From Rahnella inusitata (GTDB lineage Bacteria; Pseudomonadota; Gammaproteobacteria; Enterobacterales; Enterobacteriaceae): a DNA stretch of 64,000 bases. Shown here piece after piece: positions 7,676-17,563 of the stretch. The notes below the pieces were generated by a model. The model did no database searches. It had not been told where the DNA came from and saw only the letters and a list, made by a program, of their open reading frames with translations. How positions within the stretch are numbered: position 1 is the first letter of the stretch; every line of letters starts with the position of its first letter. The translations under genes were made by a program, and so were the position numbers. The stretch spans positions 248,001 to 312,000 of the forward strand of contig NZ_JYDE01000017.1 in the NCBI RefSeq assembly GCF_003263515.1, in the 5' to 3' direction.

Positions 7676-9715
7676 ATGCGAAGTTTATTCAGGGCGGCGT
7701 TCGGCTGCTTTCTGATGCTCTGGCTGAATACCGGGACAGCGGCCGATTCCGGCTGGCTGCAAAGTCCGCAAAATACCCATGCGAAGGTGCGTTTGCAGGC
7801 TCAGCCTGCGGACGCTAATGCGCAACACACCCGGCTGCTGCTGTCTGTCAGTCTGGAAAAGGGCTGGAAAACCTACTGGCGATCGCCGGGCGAGGGCGGT
7901 ATTGCACCCTCGATCAGCTGGCAGAATGCCGCCGTGGGCAAATCAGCCACCTGGTTCTGGCCGACGCCGTCGCGGTTTGATGTCGCCGGTATCACCACCC
8001 AGGGCTATCACGACGAAGTGAGTTTGCCGCTGGTGTTCGCTGGTAAAACGCCGGAAACGCTCTCCGGCACGCTGACGTTACCGGTGTGCAGCAACGTCTG
8101 CATCCTGACCGATTATCCTTTCAGTCTGGATCTGCGTAAATCCACGGAAAGCGAGGATTTTTCCCGTGAGTTTGCTGTGGCGATGGGCAAGGTACCGATT
8201 GCGCAGGGGCTGACGGATAAGGCTTCAGCGGGTTATCGCAGCGGAAGTTTGCAGATTGACGCTCACCGCGCTCAGGGCTGGCAAAAACCTGAACTGTTTA
8301 TTGATACGCTGGAAGGCAGCGCGTTTGGTAAACCGGTGGTGAAGGTTGAGGGTGAGCAGCTGCGGGTGACGCTGCCGGTGACCGATGAGTGGGGCGATGA
8401 TGCCGGTGAACTCAGCGGTAAAACCGTCAGTGTCGTGCTGAGCGACAATGGTCTTGCGCAGCAGATGAGCCTGAAGGTCGGCGCACTTCCTGCGCAGTCC
8501 GTAAAGGGGATCGCGTTGTGGCAGGTTGCGCTGATGGCGCTGGCGGGAGGATTTATTCTCAATCTGATGCCGTGCGTGCTGCCGGTCCTGGGTATGAAAC
8601 TTGGTAGTATTTTGCAGGTGGCAGAGCGTGACCGGCAACGCGTCCGCGTACAATTTCTGGCATCTTCCGCCGGAATTATTACCTCGTTACTCGCGCTGGC
8701 TTTGCTGATGACGGTATTACGCCTGACTCATCAGACGCTGGGATGGGGAATTCAGTTTCAGAACCCGTGGTTTATCGGGCTGATGGTGCTGGTCACCGCG
8801 CTGTTTACCGCCAATTTGCTTGGCCTGTTTGAAATCAATCTGCCTTCTCGCATGACTACCCGCTTAGCGACGCAAAAACGCGGCGGATTAGCCGGTCACT
8901 TTGCCGAGGGCGCGTTTGCGACCCTGCTGGCGACGCCCTGCTCTGCGCCGTTTCTCGGTACCGCCGTGGCCTTTGCGCTGGCGGCTTCACTGCCGGTGCT
9001 GTGGGGCGTCTTCCTGATGTTAGGGGCAGGCATGAGCCTGCCGTGGCTGATGATTGCGCTGTGGCCGGGTCTGGCGCTGCGTCTGCCGCGCCCTGGCCGC
9101 TGGATGCTGCGACTACGGCTGACGCTCGGGTTCCTGATGCTCGCCGCCTGCCTGTGGTTGCTTAGCTTGATGCAAAATCACCTTTCTGTTCAGACGGTTA
9201 TTATCATCGCCGCCTTATTATTGCTGGTACTGACAGTTGCTTCTGCCCGTCACTACGGTGTGCGCAGCACGGCCGCGGTGACCGGGGGCGGGCTTATTGT
9301 CGCGGTGATCATTTTCTTTGGTCTGACTTTCAGCTCAGGCAAGCCATCTGGCCGGGATGAAATTCGCTGGCAACCGTTGTCCGAACAGGCAATTGAGGAC
9401 GCGCTGGCGCAGAACAAAGTGGTATTTGTGGATGTCACCGCTGACTGGTGTGTCACCTGTAAAGCCAATAAATATAACGTTCTGATGCGTGAAGACGTGC
9501 AAAAAGCGCTAACGGAAAATCACGTTGTCGCCCTGCGCGGTGACTGGAGTTTGCCGTCGAGAAACATCACCGAATTTCTGCAAAAACGCGGCAGCGTCGC
9601 TGTGCCTTTCAATCAAATTTATGGCCCGTCCCAGCCGGAAGGCGAAATTTTATCGCCACTGCTGACCCGTGAAGCCGTTTTACAAGGGCTGAAAAAAGCC
9701 CGCGGAGCTGAATAA
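7676..9715 (+). CDS. scsB: ScsB, DsbD-like thiol:disulfide transmembrane reductase
   Basis: 679 aa. A signal peptide is followed by a periplasmic DsbD-alpha-like domain with Cys138 and Cys142 (PVCSNVC). An eight-helix membrane core carries the paired Cys-Pro motifs (LMPCVLPVLG and TPCSAPFLG). A C-terminal periplasmic thioredoxin domain has the CxxC motif ADWCVTCK. It relays electrons from cytoplasmic thioredoxin to periplasmic partners, chiefly ScsC. The ATG at 7676 is preferred over an upstream in-frame GTG (7649), because GGAGAAAA precedes it and the signal peptide starts there. The stop overlaps the scsC start by one base (TAATG). Confidence 0.93.
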   Translation: MRSLFRAAFGCFLMLWLNTGTAADSGWLQSPQNTHAKVRLQAQPADANAQHTRLLLSVSLEKGWKTYWRSPGEGGIAPSISWQNAAVGKSATWFWPTPSRFDVAGITTQGYHDEVSLPLVFAGKTPETLSGTLTLPVCSNVCILTDYPFSLDLRKSTESEDFSREFAVAMGKVPIAQGLTDKASAGYRSGSLQIDAHRAQGWQKPELFIDTLEGSAFGKPVVKVEGEQLRVTLPVTDEWGDDAGELSGKTVSVVLSDNGLAQQMSLKVGALPAQSVKGIALWQVALMALAGGFILNLMPCVLPVLGMKLGSILQVAERDRQRVRVQFLASSAGIITSLLALALLMTVLRLTHQTLGWGIQFQNPWFIGLMVLVTALFTANLLGLFEINLPSRMTTRLATQKRGGLAGHFAEGAFATLLATPCSAPFLGTAVAFALAASLPVLWGVFLMLGAGMSLPWLMIALWPGLALRLPRPGRWMLRLRLTLGFLMLAACLWLLSLMQNHLSVQTVIIIAALLLLVLTVASARHYGVRSTAAVTGGGLIVAVIIFFGLTFSSGKPSGRDEIRWQPLSEQAIEDALAQNKVVFVDVTADWCVTCKANKYNVLMREDVQKALTENHVVALRGDWSLPSRNITEFLQKRGSVAVPFNQIYGPSQPEGEILSPLLTREAVLQGLKKARGAE

Positions 9716-10299
9716 TGAAAATGTTAATGCTGATATTAATGATGGTAATTTCCCCGGCTGTGCTGGCGATGACGCCGGAGGAAACGCTGTTCAACAACCC
9801 CGCTACGCCGCACTTTGGCGCGAAAAATCCGCGGCTGACCATTGTGTCGTTTACCGATTATAACTGCCCGTATTGCAAACAGTTCGACCCGCTGCTGGAG
9901 CGGGTGGTGAAGGAAAATCCGGACGTATCCGTGGTCATCAAACTGCTGCCGTTTCGCGGGGCCAGTTCGATCATTGCCGGTCGCGCGGCGATGACCGTCT
10001 GGGAGCAGCATCCCGAAAAGTTTCAGGCGGTGCATCAGCGTCTTATGTCCAAAAAGGGGCCACATGACGAGGCCAGCGCGGTGGAAGCAGTGAAAAGCGT
10101 GGGACTTGCGCCAATCACGGTCACGCCCGCCAGTTATCTTGAACTGAAAACCAATGTGGAAATCGCCGAAGTGCTGGGTATTCAGGGCACACCGGCCACC
10201 ATTATTGGCGATCAGCTGGTGGCAGGCGCGATCAGCTGGGACGATCTCAATAAACTTGTGAAGGAGCAGCTGGCAAAGGTGAAGCATGACAAAGCTTAA
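9715..10299 (+). CDS. scsC: ScsC, periplasmic DsbA/DsbG-like thioredoxin-fold protein
   Basis: 194 aa. A signal peptide (MKMLMLILMMVISPAVLA) is followed by a thioredoxin fold with the active site CPYC (Cys51-Cys54, TDYNCPYCKQF) and the cis-Pro loop GTPATI near residue 160. In Salmonella ScsC is kept reduced by ScsB and protects or isomerises periplasmic proteins under copper stress. The insertion of helices between the CxxC and the cis-Pro is as in DsbA-family proteins. It is translationally coupled to scsB and overlaps scsD by 14 bases. Confidence 0.92.
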   Translation: MKMLMLILMMVISPAVLAMTPEETLFNNPATPHFGAKNPRLTIVSFTDYNCPYCKQFDPLLERVVKENPDVSVVIKLLPFRGASSIIAGRAAMTVWEQHPEKFQAVHQRLMSKKGPHDEASAVEAVKSVGLAPITVTPASYLELKTNVEIAEVLGIQGTPATIIGDQLVAGAISWDDLNKLVKEQLAKVKHDKA

Positions 10300-10786
10300 A
10301 CGCTGGGCGCGTGAGCTGGGCATTCTGGTGCTGATTATTGTGGCCGTAATGTTCGCCATGGATTTCCTGCGCGGACCTCAGGCACCGGCTAATTTCGGCA
10401 GTCAGCCATTACAATTACTCGAAGGTCAGAAAATCACTTTGCTTGAACAAAGCCAGCAGCGACCGCTGCTGGTGTACTTCTGGGCAACGTGGTGCGGGGT
10501 ATGCAAAATGACCACGCCAGACGTGGCGGCGCTGGCAGAAGAGGGTGGTAACGTTCTCTCCGTGGCGCTGCGTTCTGGCGATGAAGTGAAAATCCGGCAG
10601 TATCTGGCGGCGAAAAATATCGCGATGCCGGTGGTGAATGACCCGCTCGGCGAGCTTTCCGCCCAGTGGGACGTTGGCGTGACGCCGACGTTCGTCATTA
10701 TTGATAAAGGCAGAGTGGTCAGCACGACCACCGGCTGGACATCGTACTGGGGGATGAAAGCCAGGCTGTGGTGGGCGGGGTTCTAA
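10286..10786 (+). CDS. scsD: ScsD, membrane-anchored thioredoxin-like protein
   Basis: 166 aa. One N-terminal membrane anchor (about residues 11-28) is followed by a periplasmic TlpA/ResA-like thioredoxin domain with CGVC (Cys70-Cys73, FWATWCGVCKM) and the cis-Pro segment VGVTPTFVII. It is probably another periplasmic reductase of the Scs system; its partner is not established. The start overlaps the end of scsC, which suggests coupled translation. It is the last gene of the operon, ahead of a terminator shared with the convergent yejM. Confidence 0.9.
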   Translation: MTKLKRWARELGILVLIIVAVMFAMDFLRGPQAPANFGSQPLQLLEGQKITLLEQSQQRPLLVYFWATWCGVCKMTTPDVAALAEEGGNVLSVALRSGDEVKIRQYLAAKNIAMPVVNDPLGELSAQWDVGVTPTFVIIDKGRVVSTTTGWTSYWGMKARLWWAGF

Positions 10787-10805
10787 TCCACATACTGACA
10801 AAACA

Positions 10806-10843
10806 AAAAGGCCTTCACTGACAGATCGGTGAAGGCCTTTTTT
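10806..10843. terminator. Bidirectional terminator between scsD and yejM
   Basis: AAAAAGGCCTTCAC and GTGAAGGCCTTTTTT form a perfect stem around a ten-base loop, with A- and T-runs at both ends. It lies between convergent scsD and yejM. Confidence 0.92.
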
Positions 10844-10867
10844 AACGATGTACTTTATGCAAAAAAA

Positions 10868-12649
10868 TCAGTTGGCGAGGAAGCGTTTCTCGTCGGTCAG
10901 CACCTGAAGCAGAAGGCTCAGCTCAGGTTTTTGATCTTTAATGCGCTTACCGTTCTCATCGAACGCACGGTAATCGCCGTCGCTTTCCAGTTCCAGCGTC
11001 TGAGTTGGCGTGGTGATGACCAGCGTACCCTCATCGCTGGTGGTGACCCAGTTGTGACGGCGTTTGGCGGCAAACAAATCTTCGCCCTGCGAGTAATCTG
11101 CGGGGGAGGTTGTCACGTGGAGCAGGCGTTGCATGAGCGTGGTCATCACATCCGCATGCGCCGTCAGCTTGTCAATATTCTGCGCCGGGGTGCCCGGCCA
11201 GTGAATGATCAGCGGAACCTGCATTTGCTGGCGGTTCATTGTGTTGCCTGAACCCCATGTGCCGTTCTCGTTGAATTCAATGCCGTGCGAGGCGGTGATG
11301 ACCACCACGGTTTTATCCAGTTCTCCGCGCTCTTTCAGCGATTGCAGGATAGTCGTGATTTGCTGATCAACGTTTTGCGCGCCGCGCTGATAACGATGAA
11401 TAAAGGTGTTGCCCACCGGAACGCTGTCGCCGTTCTGACGCAGCGCGGAACTGATACCGTTGAGATTGACGTAAGAGAACCACGGGCCGTTGCCGCGTAC
11501 GTTCAACCACTGCCTCCACTGGGCGACCGTCTGTTCATCAGTCTGTTTGACCGGTGCGGGCAGCGTAAAGTCGGTCAGCAGTGCCTGACGATACAGCGGA
11601 TTATCAAAGCCGTCAGAGGCAAACAAACCAAATTCGTAGCCCTGATGTTCCAGAGAAGTGACCAGCGCCGAAGGTTTTCGCGCCGCCAGAATGCCCGGCA
11701 TATAAGTCGGAGATATACCGTAGAACAGACCAAACTGGCCGGTATCTTCACGGTTGCCGGAACTGAAATGCTGGCCGAAACGGACATTCTCTCTGGCGAA
11801 TTCTGTCAGCGCAGGCATATCCTGGTTTAGCGTGGACGTGTGAACGCCGTCGAGTACGACCATCAGCAGGTTGTATTTGGTACCGGTGGCGTTGAACGTG
11901 ATGTTGTTCAGCGGATACTCTACGGCCAGTGCTTCCGGATTCCCTTGCTCAACAAGACGCTTCTGGTACTCCGCAGCATTTAGCAGACCGTGCTTCTCAA
12001 GGAATTTACGCGCCGTCATTGGATAAGACAGTGGCAGATTCGAGCGCTGCATGGTGATCGGACGATAAAAATTGGCATCCGCCCAGATATACATCAGGTG
12101 CGAAGCAAAGAAGCTGACGATAAACAGTACGACGATGGGTTTGGCGAAATTGCGGCGGTTCAGGCTGCGCAACTTCTGCCACGCCCAGGTACCAAAGAGC
12201 ATTTCAAGCAGGAAAATCACCGGCAAGGCGATAAACATCAGCTGCCAGTCGCGCGCCATCTCACCCTGTCCGGGATTGACGACCAGCTCCCACACCACAG
12301 GATTAATGTGCAGGTGGAAGCGGGTAAAGACTTCGGTATCAACCAGCAGGAGCGTGAGCCCGGCGGTTGCCAGTATCGCTGAAAGGAATCGCAACAAACG
12401 TTGCGACATCACCACAAAGGTCAGTGGGAAGATGATCAGCAGATAGGCGGAGAAACCGATAAAACTGAAATGCCCAAGCCAGCTGACGAACGCGTAAATG
12501 CGACCTTGCAGCGAGGAAGGCCAGTCAGAAACAAACAGGTAGCGGCTGCCTAGCCCAAGAATGAGCAGGATATTAAACAGGGCGAACCAGTGGCCCCAGC
12601 TGATCATCTGGGAAACTTTTTCGCGATAGCGCTGACTATTTGTCACCAT
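10868..12649 (-). CDS. yejM: YejM/PbgA/LapC inner-membrane regulator of lipopolysaccharide
   Basis: 593 aa. Five N-terminal transmembrane helices fill roughly residues 15-190, followed by a linker and a periplasmic alkaline-phosphatase/sulfatase-fold domain (NLLMVVLDGVHTSTL, SSGNREDTGQFGLFYG, TASHGIEF). In E. coli this essential protein senses periplasmic LPS and controls LpxC stability through LapB (YciM) and FtsH. Neighbouring yejL, 24 bp upstream on the same strand, is the usual partner. In E. coli the next gene on the far side is tRNA-Pro (proL); here scsABCD is found instead. Confidence 0.95.
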   Translation of the reverse strand: MVTNSQRYREKVSQMISWGHWFALFNILLILGLGSRYLFVSDWPSSLQGRIYAFVSWLGHFSFIGFSAYLLIIFPLTFVVMSQRLLRFLSAILATAGLTLLLVDTEVFTRFHLHINPVVWELVVNPGQGEMARDWQLMFIALPVIFLLEMLFGTWAWQKLRSLNRRNFAKPIVVLFIVSFFASHLMYIWADANFYRPITMQRSNLPLSYPMTARKFLEKHGLLNAAEYQKRLVEQGNPEALAVEYPLNNITFNATGTKYNLLMVVLDGVHTSTLNQDMPALTEFARENVRFGQHFSSGNREDTGQFGLFYGISPTYMPGILAARKPSALVTSLEHQGYEFGLFASDGFDNPLYRQALLTDFTLPAPVKQTDEQTVAQWRQWLNVRGNGPWFSYVNLNGISSALRQNGDSVPVGNTFIHRYQRGAQNVDQQITTILQSLKERGELDKTVVVITASHGIEFNENGTWGSGNTMNRQQMQVPLIIHWPGTPAQNIDKLTAHADVMTTLMQRLLHVTTSPADYSQGEDLFAAKRRHNWVTTSDEGTLVITTPTQTLELESDGDYRAFDENGKRIKDQKPELSLLLQVLTDEKRFLAN

Positions 12650-12673
12650 GAGAGGGTTTGGGCAAGTAAAGGA

Positions 12674-12901
12674 TTAATGGGCTTTATCTTCTCTTATCGA
12701 CGCTTGCAGAGCACTGGCGAAAGACTGAGATAACGCTTTGCGCTGTGCAGGAGCGACGCTGGTATTGATAAGGTTAGTCACCATATTGCCCAGAACCATC
12801 AAAGAAAGATCGGTTGGGGCGCGGTGCTTTTCCAGAACAGTTGCCAGCTCGGAAAGGAGTTGTTCAACGTGTTCGTCACTGTAACGGGATGATTGTGCCA
12901 T
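12674..12901 (-). CDS. yejL: YejL family protein (UPF0352)
   Basis: 75-aa conserved small protein. The segment [18 protein letters not shown] and the terminal EDKAH are nearly identical to E. coli YejL. Function is unknown. The start was chosen at ATG 12901 to match the E. coli length of 75 aa; an upstream TTG at 12928 would add nine residues without family support. It is in an operon with yejM and divergent from yejK. Confidence 0.9.
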   Translation of the reverse strand: MAQSSRYSDEHVEQLLSELATVLEKHRAPTDLSLMVLGNMVTNLINTSVAPAQRKALSQSFASALQASIREDKAH

Positions 12902-13122
12902 AGAGTAATGTGCTTCTTGATCTGACAAAGTCCAATATCTTAACGTAACGCGCCCCCATTTTCCGCATTTTTATAACGAAGATAACGTTGCGTTATTGAT
13001 CGCATCTATTAATCGGTATTTCCGCAGTGGGAGTGGTTGCGGCTTTGGCGCTTCAGTGTTTGAATACGCTCCGCAGGCAAACCCCTCTTACACGGCTGCA
13101 TTTCAAACAGGAGAAAGTCCCC

Positions 13123-14124
13123 ATGAGTCTGGATATCGAGCAGATCGCTCTGCACCAGTTGAACAAGCGCGATGAGCAAACGCTGGATGTTGTGCTGCGC
13201 GATACGCTTTTGACGCCTAATGCTGCCGTTGACGAAATGATGGCTGAACTGCACCGCGTTTATAGCGCAAAAAGCAAAGCCTATGGTCTGTTCAACGAAG
13301 ACAGCGAGCTGAAAGAGGCGTTACGCAGCTGCCGCAAAGGGGACGATGATTTCCTGTCATTCAGCCGCGCCGCCACCGGCCGCCTGCGTGATGAACTGGC
13401 GAAGTATCCGTTCGCCGAAGGCGGCGTGGTGCTGTTCTGCCATTATCGCTTCTTAGCCGTTGAATATTTGCTGGTCGCAGTGCTCAGCAGCCGCAGCAGT
13501 ATGCGCGTCAACGAACAGCTGGACGTTAGCAGCATTCATTATCTCGACATCAACCATGCGGATATCGTGGCGCGTATCGATTTGACCGAATGGGAAACCA
13601 ATCCGGAATCCACCCGCTATCTGACCTTCCTGAAAGGCCGGGTAGGGCGCAAGGTCTCTGATTTCTTCATGGATTTCCTTGGCGCCGGGGTCGGGCTTGA
13701 CACCAAAGCGCAGAACCGTGGCTTATTGCAGGCGGTCGATGATTTCTGTACGGAAGCGCAGCTCGATAAAAACGAGCGTCAGAATTACCGTCAGCAGGTT
13801 TATACCTATTGCAACGAGCAGTTGCAGGCGGGCGAAGAGATCGCGCTGGATGATTTGTCTGAAGAACTGCCGCCGTGGAATGACAAGAAATTCAAAGAAT
13901 TTACCCAGGAGCAGGGCTATCAGCTGGAAGAAACTTTCCCGGCAGATCGCAGTACGCTGCGTCAGCTGACCAAATTCGCTGGCAGCGGCGGCGGTCTTAC
14001 TATCAACTTTGATGCGATGCTGATGGGCGAACGTATTTTCTGGGATCCGGCGACCGACACACTGACCATCAAAGGCACACCGCCGAATCTGCGGGATCAG
14101 TTGCAGCGAAAATCCGGCAAATAA
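13123..14124 (+). CDS. yejK: Nucleoid-associated protein YejK (NdpA)
   Basis: 333-aa nucleoid-associated protein (37-kDa NdpA family). It is highly conserved: [19 protein letters not shown] around residues 75-95, [19 protein letters not shown] around 145-163, and [18 protein letters not shown] near the C-terminus. It binds DNA and interacts with topoisomerases in E. coli. The start at 13123 has a CAGGAGAAAG ribosome site and matches the E. coli N-terminus MSLDI; a longer frame from 13027 is not supported. It is divergent from yejL. Confidence 0.94.
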   Translation: MSLDIEQIALHQLNKRDEQTLDVVLRDTLLTPNAAVDEMMAELHRVYSAKSKAYGLFNEDSELKEALRSCRKGDDDFLSFSRAATGRLRDELAKYPFAEGGVVLFCHYRFLAVEYLLVAVLSSRSSMRVNEQLDVSSIHYLDINHADIVARIDLTEWETNPESTRYLTFLKGRVGRKVSDFFMDFLGAGVGLDTKAQNRGLLQAVDDFCTEAQLDKNERQNYRQQVYTYCNEQLQAGEEIALDDLSEELPPWNDKKFKEFTQEQGYQLEETFPADRSTLRQLTKFAGSGGGLTINFDAMLMGERIFWDPATDTLTIKGTPPNLRDQLQRKSGK

Positions 14125-14140
14125 ATAATGAGAAAATAGC

Positions 14141-14188
14141 CAGGTCGACTCCCTCCTCTGCGAAGGGGAGGAGCACAGCGCGAACCTG
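14141..14188. repeat. GC-rich palindromic intergenic repeat, copy A
   Basis: CTCCCTCCTCTGCGAAGGGG and the following AGGAGC (14149-14174) form a hairpin, enclosed by the outer inverted repeat CAGGT/ACCTG. It shares the core CTGCGAAGGGG with copies at 18782-18862 and 49302-49399. It is a REP-like dispersed element situated after yejK. Confidence 0.7.
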
Positions 14189-14201
14189 GATCGCAGCCAA
14201 T

Positions 14202-14228
14202 AAAAAACACCGCCTGGGCGGTGTTTTT
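14202..14228. terminator. Bidirectional terminator between yejK and rplY
   Basis: AAAAAACACCGCC and GGCGGTGTTTTTT form a perfect stem with a very short loop between two convergent genes. Confidence 0.92.
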
Positions 14229-14275
14229 TATTTGTTCTCGCACGGCGTCCCGATGCGCAACAACCCGATCAGCGA

Positions 14276-14566
14276 TTAAACGCGAACGAAGTCGATGTGA
14301 GCCAGTTTTGGCTTGAACGGGTGACGCTGTACAGCCTGAACTTTAACCAGGGTATCTTTACCGTCGATAACCAAAGTAATAGTTTCAGAGTAGAACTCCG
14401 CTTTAACTTCCATGTTCTTTACAGAATCATGGTCCAGTTTGATGGAAACTGGAGCAGCTGAGCCACCGTAAACGATAGCTGGGAATTTGTTTTCTGTACG
14501 CAGGCGGCGGCTCGCACCTTTGCCCTGCTCTGCTTCTGGACGTAATTCAACATTGATAGTGAACAT
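14276..14566 (-). CDS. rplY: 50S ribosomal protein L25
   Basis: 96 aa, single-domain bacterial L25 that binds 5S rRNA (E. coli 94 aa). Conserved segments are GKGASRRLR near residue 15, KFPAIVYGG, and the C-terminus [16 protein letters not shown]. The ATG at 14566 matches the E. coli start (MFTIN); the 30-residue upstream extension of the open frame is unlikely to be translated. The gene has its own upstream region and a terminator shared with yejK. Confidence 0.96.
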   Translation of the reverse strand: MFTINVELRPEAEQGKGASRRLRTENKFPAIVYGGSAAPVSIKLDHDSVKNMEVKAEFYSETITLVIDGKDTLVKVQAVQRHPFKPKLAHIDFVRV

Positions 14567-14715
14567 TGTATGTTTCTCTATAAGAAATACTTCTTTATAA
14601 ATTTGCCCCGCCACCTGCGACCGAGTGACGAGTTGAGTATTGCTGCTCCCACACATGGCGAAAGCGGGCGGTATGATACCGGAATACCCGTGGGACTAAA
14701 AGTCCTATCTGGATA

Positions 14716-16479
14716 TTATCCGCGCAGCTCGTTGGCACGCCGGTATCGCCCCTCGTAATCAAACATCTTTTCCCGCACCTGCCAGAACTGACCTTTCATG
14801 CGTGCAACCACAAAATCCGGGTGCCGCAACAAAACCAGCTGCGCGACGATATCCGCCGCGGTGTTCCATTCGAGCGGTACACCCGGCGCGCGCTGATGCG
14901 GTCGCAGGAAATTATGCAAAAACGCCATTCGCTGGGCAGGCGTGCTAAGCCGGTAACGTTCGGACACGTCTGCGCCATCTTCATCGTAGTAGGTGATTTT
15001 CAGCCATTCGCCTTTATCGTCGCGCCCGTGTTCAAGATTCATGCCGCCGCAGCGTAGTACCAGTGCATCCTTCAGGCGCAGTGCGGCTTTGAGCATATCG
15101 TCAGGATCGACCAGAATTTCCTGACACTGATGGCAGCGGCGCGCGGCGATGTCGTTCTCTGCGCCGCAGTGCGGGCAGCTTTTGAAGCGAAAGCGGAAAT
15201 CACACTGCTCGCGGTTGCCGTCGTCATCTTCCAGCACACCCTGACAGCGGCGGCCAAAATGCTCGATAATCGTGCCGTCTTCAGTGGTTTTCCCCCAAAA
15301 GATATTGGCGAAGCCGCAGGCCGGGCAGAACACCTGCACCGGTTTGTTATCGCCCGCAGGCTTATGGCTGCCGACTTCCGGTGTAAAGAGGTCATGCGGA
15401 TTTCCGGCGTAATCGAGGATCAGACAGTCAGTTTTTCCCGGCGCGAGACGCAGCCCGCGTCCGACAATTTGCTGGTACAGGCTGACGGATTCGGTTGGCC
15501 GCAAAATGGCTATCAGGTCGACGTGCGGCGCATCGAAGCCGGTGGTCAGCACTGAAACGTTCACCAGATAGCGTAACTGCTGCTGTTTAAAGGCGGTGAT
15601 CAGCCGGTCACGCTCGACCGCATGGGTTTGTGCGCTGATAAGCGCCGCTTCGCCTTTTGGCAGCAGACCGAAAATCTCCCCTGCGTGTTCGACAGTGGAG
15701 GCAAAGATCATGACGCCTTTGCGATCCTGCGAGAATTCGACAATCTGGCTGATGATGTGCGGCGTGATGCGTTTTTGCTGGCGCAGTTCGTTGTTGAGAT
15801 CCGCTTCACTGAACAGCCCGTTGTTGTTGGCCTGTAAACGGCTGAAATCGTAGCTGACCACCGGCATGTCCAGCCGCTCCGGCGGCACCAGAAAGCCATT
15901 TTTGATCATGTAACGCAGCGGGAGTTCATAAATACAGTCGCGGAACAGGCTGTTGGCGTCGCCGCGCACAATGCCCTGATGGTGATACTGATAAATCCAG
16001 CCTTTGCCGAGACGATAGGGCGTGGCCGTCAGCCCGAGCAGCCGCAGGCGCGGGTTCTGCGCTTTCAGGTGGGTGATGATTTGCTGGTACTGGCTGGTAT
16101 CGTCGTCGGAAATCCGGTGGCATTCATCGACAATCAGCAGGGAAAACTCGCCGCTGAATGCCGCCAGATTGGGGGCGACGGACTGCACGCTACCAAACAC
16201 CACTTTGCCGCTGCTTTGTTTAAGATTCAGCCCGGCGGCGAAGATGTCCGCCTCCAGACCGTAGGAAAGATATTTGCTGTGATTTTGCGCGACCAGTTCT
16301 TTGACGTGCGCCAGCACCAGCACGCGGCCACGCGCCACGCGGGCCAGTTCGGCAATCACCAGACTTTTTCCGGCGCCTGTGGGCAGCACAATCACCGCCG
16401 GTTCATCGTGCTGACGGAAATGACGCAGCGTGGCATCCACGGCATCTTGCTGATAGGGGCGGAGTGTAAAAGCAGTCAC
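14716..16479 (-). CDS. radD: RadD (YejH) superfamily-2 ATPase in DNA repair
   Basis: 587 aa. Walker A PTGAGKS (33-39), DECH box (118-121), motif VI around [13 protein letters not shown], and a C-terminal zinc region with four Cys pairs (CPACG, CQ...EQC, CPHCG, CHQC). RadD is an ATPase that interacts with SSB and stimulates RecA-mediated strand exchange; mutants are radiation sensitive. The length equals the E. coli protein (586 aa). It is adjacent to rplY and divergent from rsuA, as in E. coli. Confidence 0.95.
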   Translation of the reverse strand: MTAFTLRPYQQDAVDATLRHFRQHDEPAVIVLPTGAGKSLVIAELARVARGRVLVLAHVKELVAQNHSKYLSYGLEADIFAAGLNLKQSSGKVVFGSVQSVAPNLAAFSGEFSLLIVDECHRISDDDTSQYQQIITHLKAQNPRLRLLGLTATPYRLGKGWIYQYHHQGIVRGDANSLFRDCIYELPLRYMIKNGFLVPPERLDMPVVSYDFSRLQANNNGLFSEADLNNELRQQKRITPHIISQIVEFSQDRKGVMIFASTVEHAGEIFGLLPKGEAALISAQTHAVERDRLITAFKQQQLRYLVNVSVLTTGFDAPHVDLIAILRPTESVSLYQQIVGRGLRLAPGKTDCLILDYAGNPHDLFTPEVGSHKPAGDNKPVQVFCPACGFANIFWGKTTEDGTIIEHFGRRCQGVLEDDDGNREQCDFRFRFKSCPHCGAENDIAARRCHQCQEILVDPDDMLKAALRLKDALVLRCGGMNLEHGRDDKGEWLKITYYDEDGADVSERYRLSTPAQRMAFLHNFLRPHQRAPGVPLEWNTAADIVAQLVLLRHPDFVVARMKGQFWQVREKMFDYEGRYRRANELRG

Positions 16480-16832
16480 GGTTTACCAGTCACCTTTTGG
16501 TTTTTTCCTGTAAATAACCACAGTGGTGAAGTATGCCAAGAAATCCGCCGGATGGCGATGAGCAATCAAATCACCCGACGTGAATGTTTAGCCTGCTTAT
16601 TTTTATGTTTTCCTTCTAGGATGCTCCGCTAAGCGCGGCTATACTCTCTGTCTCAATGCGGCAGTGCGTCTGCCCCCTCGAAGTAATAATCACGTTTTGC
16701 AGTTATTGCGAATTGAAAGTATTACGAACCGAACAACCCTGAACCCTGTCAGTTGCTTAAATGCGGCGGCGGGGTCTTGTGTTTTATCAGTAACGCGGTC
16801 ACTCAGATCGCCATGTAAGGCAAGCCGATCCA
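16480..16832. other. radD-rsuA divergent intergenic region
   Basis: About 350 bp between the two divergent starts. It should hold both promoters. I see no gene, hairpin with a U-run or recognisable operator. The rsuA ribosome site is AAGGCAAG at about 16816-16823. Confidence 0.4.
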
Positions 16833-17540
16833 ATGCGTCTGGACAAGTTTCTATCTCAGCAATTAGGTGTAAGCCGCGCGCTCGTGCTGCGCGAGCTTCG
16901 CAATAAACGTGTCACCGTTGACGGTGACATCGTCAAAACCGGCGCGATGAAAATCAGCCCCGAGCAGGTCGTCGCCTTCGACGGCAATGTGCTGGATCAA
17001 ATCACCGGTCCACGTTATTTCATGCTCAACAAACCGCAGGGCTACGTATGTTCTACGGACGATCCCGATCATCCGACCGTGCTGTATTTTCTCGAAGAGC
17101 CAGTAGCGTACAAACTGCATGCGGCAGGACGCCTGGATATCGACACCACTGGTCTGGTGTTGATGACCGACGACGGCCAGTGGTCGCACCGTGTTACCTC
17201 GCCTCGCCATCAGTGCGAAAAAACCTATCTGGTGACGCTCGAGAATCCGCTGGCTGATGACACCGCCGCGCAGTTCGAAGCGGGCGTGCAACTGCACAAC
17301 GAAGATTCTCTGACCAAACCGGCGCAGCTCGAGCAAATCGATGAGCGTGTTGTGCGACTGACCATCAGCGAAGGCCGTTACCATCAGGTGAAACGCATGT
17401 TTGCTGCGGTGGGCAACCACGTGGTGGCGCTGCATCGTGAGCGTATCGGCGAGATCGTGATGGATGAAGATTTAGAGCCGGGTCAGTACCGTCGTTTAAC
17501 TGAGCAGGAAATTGCCAGCGTTGGCATGCCTGGGCGATAG
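16833..17540 (+). CDS. rsuA: 16S rRNA pseudouridine(516) synthase RsuA
   Basis: 235 aa. An N-terminal S4 RNA-binding domain (residues 1-60) is followed by the RsuA-type catalytic domain with [10 protein letters not shown] (99-108) that carries the nucleophile Asp102, the same number as in E. coli. KPQGYVCS near residue 67 and [16 protein letters not shown] near 185 are typical. It modifies U516 of 16S rRNA. It precedes bcr, as in E. coli, with 23 bp between them. Confidence 0.95.
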   Translation: MRLDKFLSQQLGVSRALVLRELRNKRVTVDGDIVKTGAMKISPEQVVAFDGNVLDQITGPRYFMLNKPQGYVCSTDDPDHPTVLYFLEEPVAYKLHAAGRLDIDTTGLVLMTDDGQWSHRVTSPRHQCEKTYLVTLENPLADDTAAQFEAGVQLHNEDSLTKPAQLEQIDERVVRLTISEGRYHQVKRMFAAVGNHVVALHRERIGEIVMDEDLEPGQYRRLTEQEIASVGMPGR

Positions 17541-17563
17541 TTTTACTTTGTCTTATTAATTGG

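Noticed and set aside
10787-10867. Expected tRNA-Pro (proL) next to yejM, as in E. coli
   Set aside because: The gap holds only a terminator hairpin. No cloverleaf or T-arm sequence is visible here or on the other side of yejL.
12674-12928. Longer YejL starting at TTG 12928
   Set aside because: The nine extra residues are absent from the family, and the ATG at 12901 gives the standard 75 aa.
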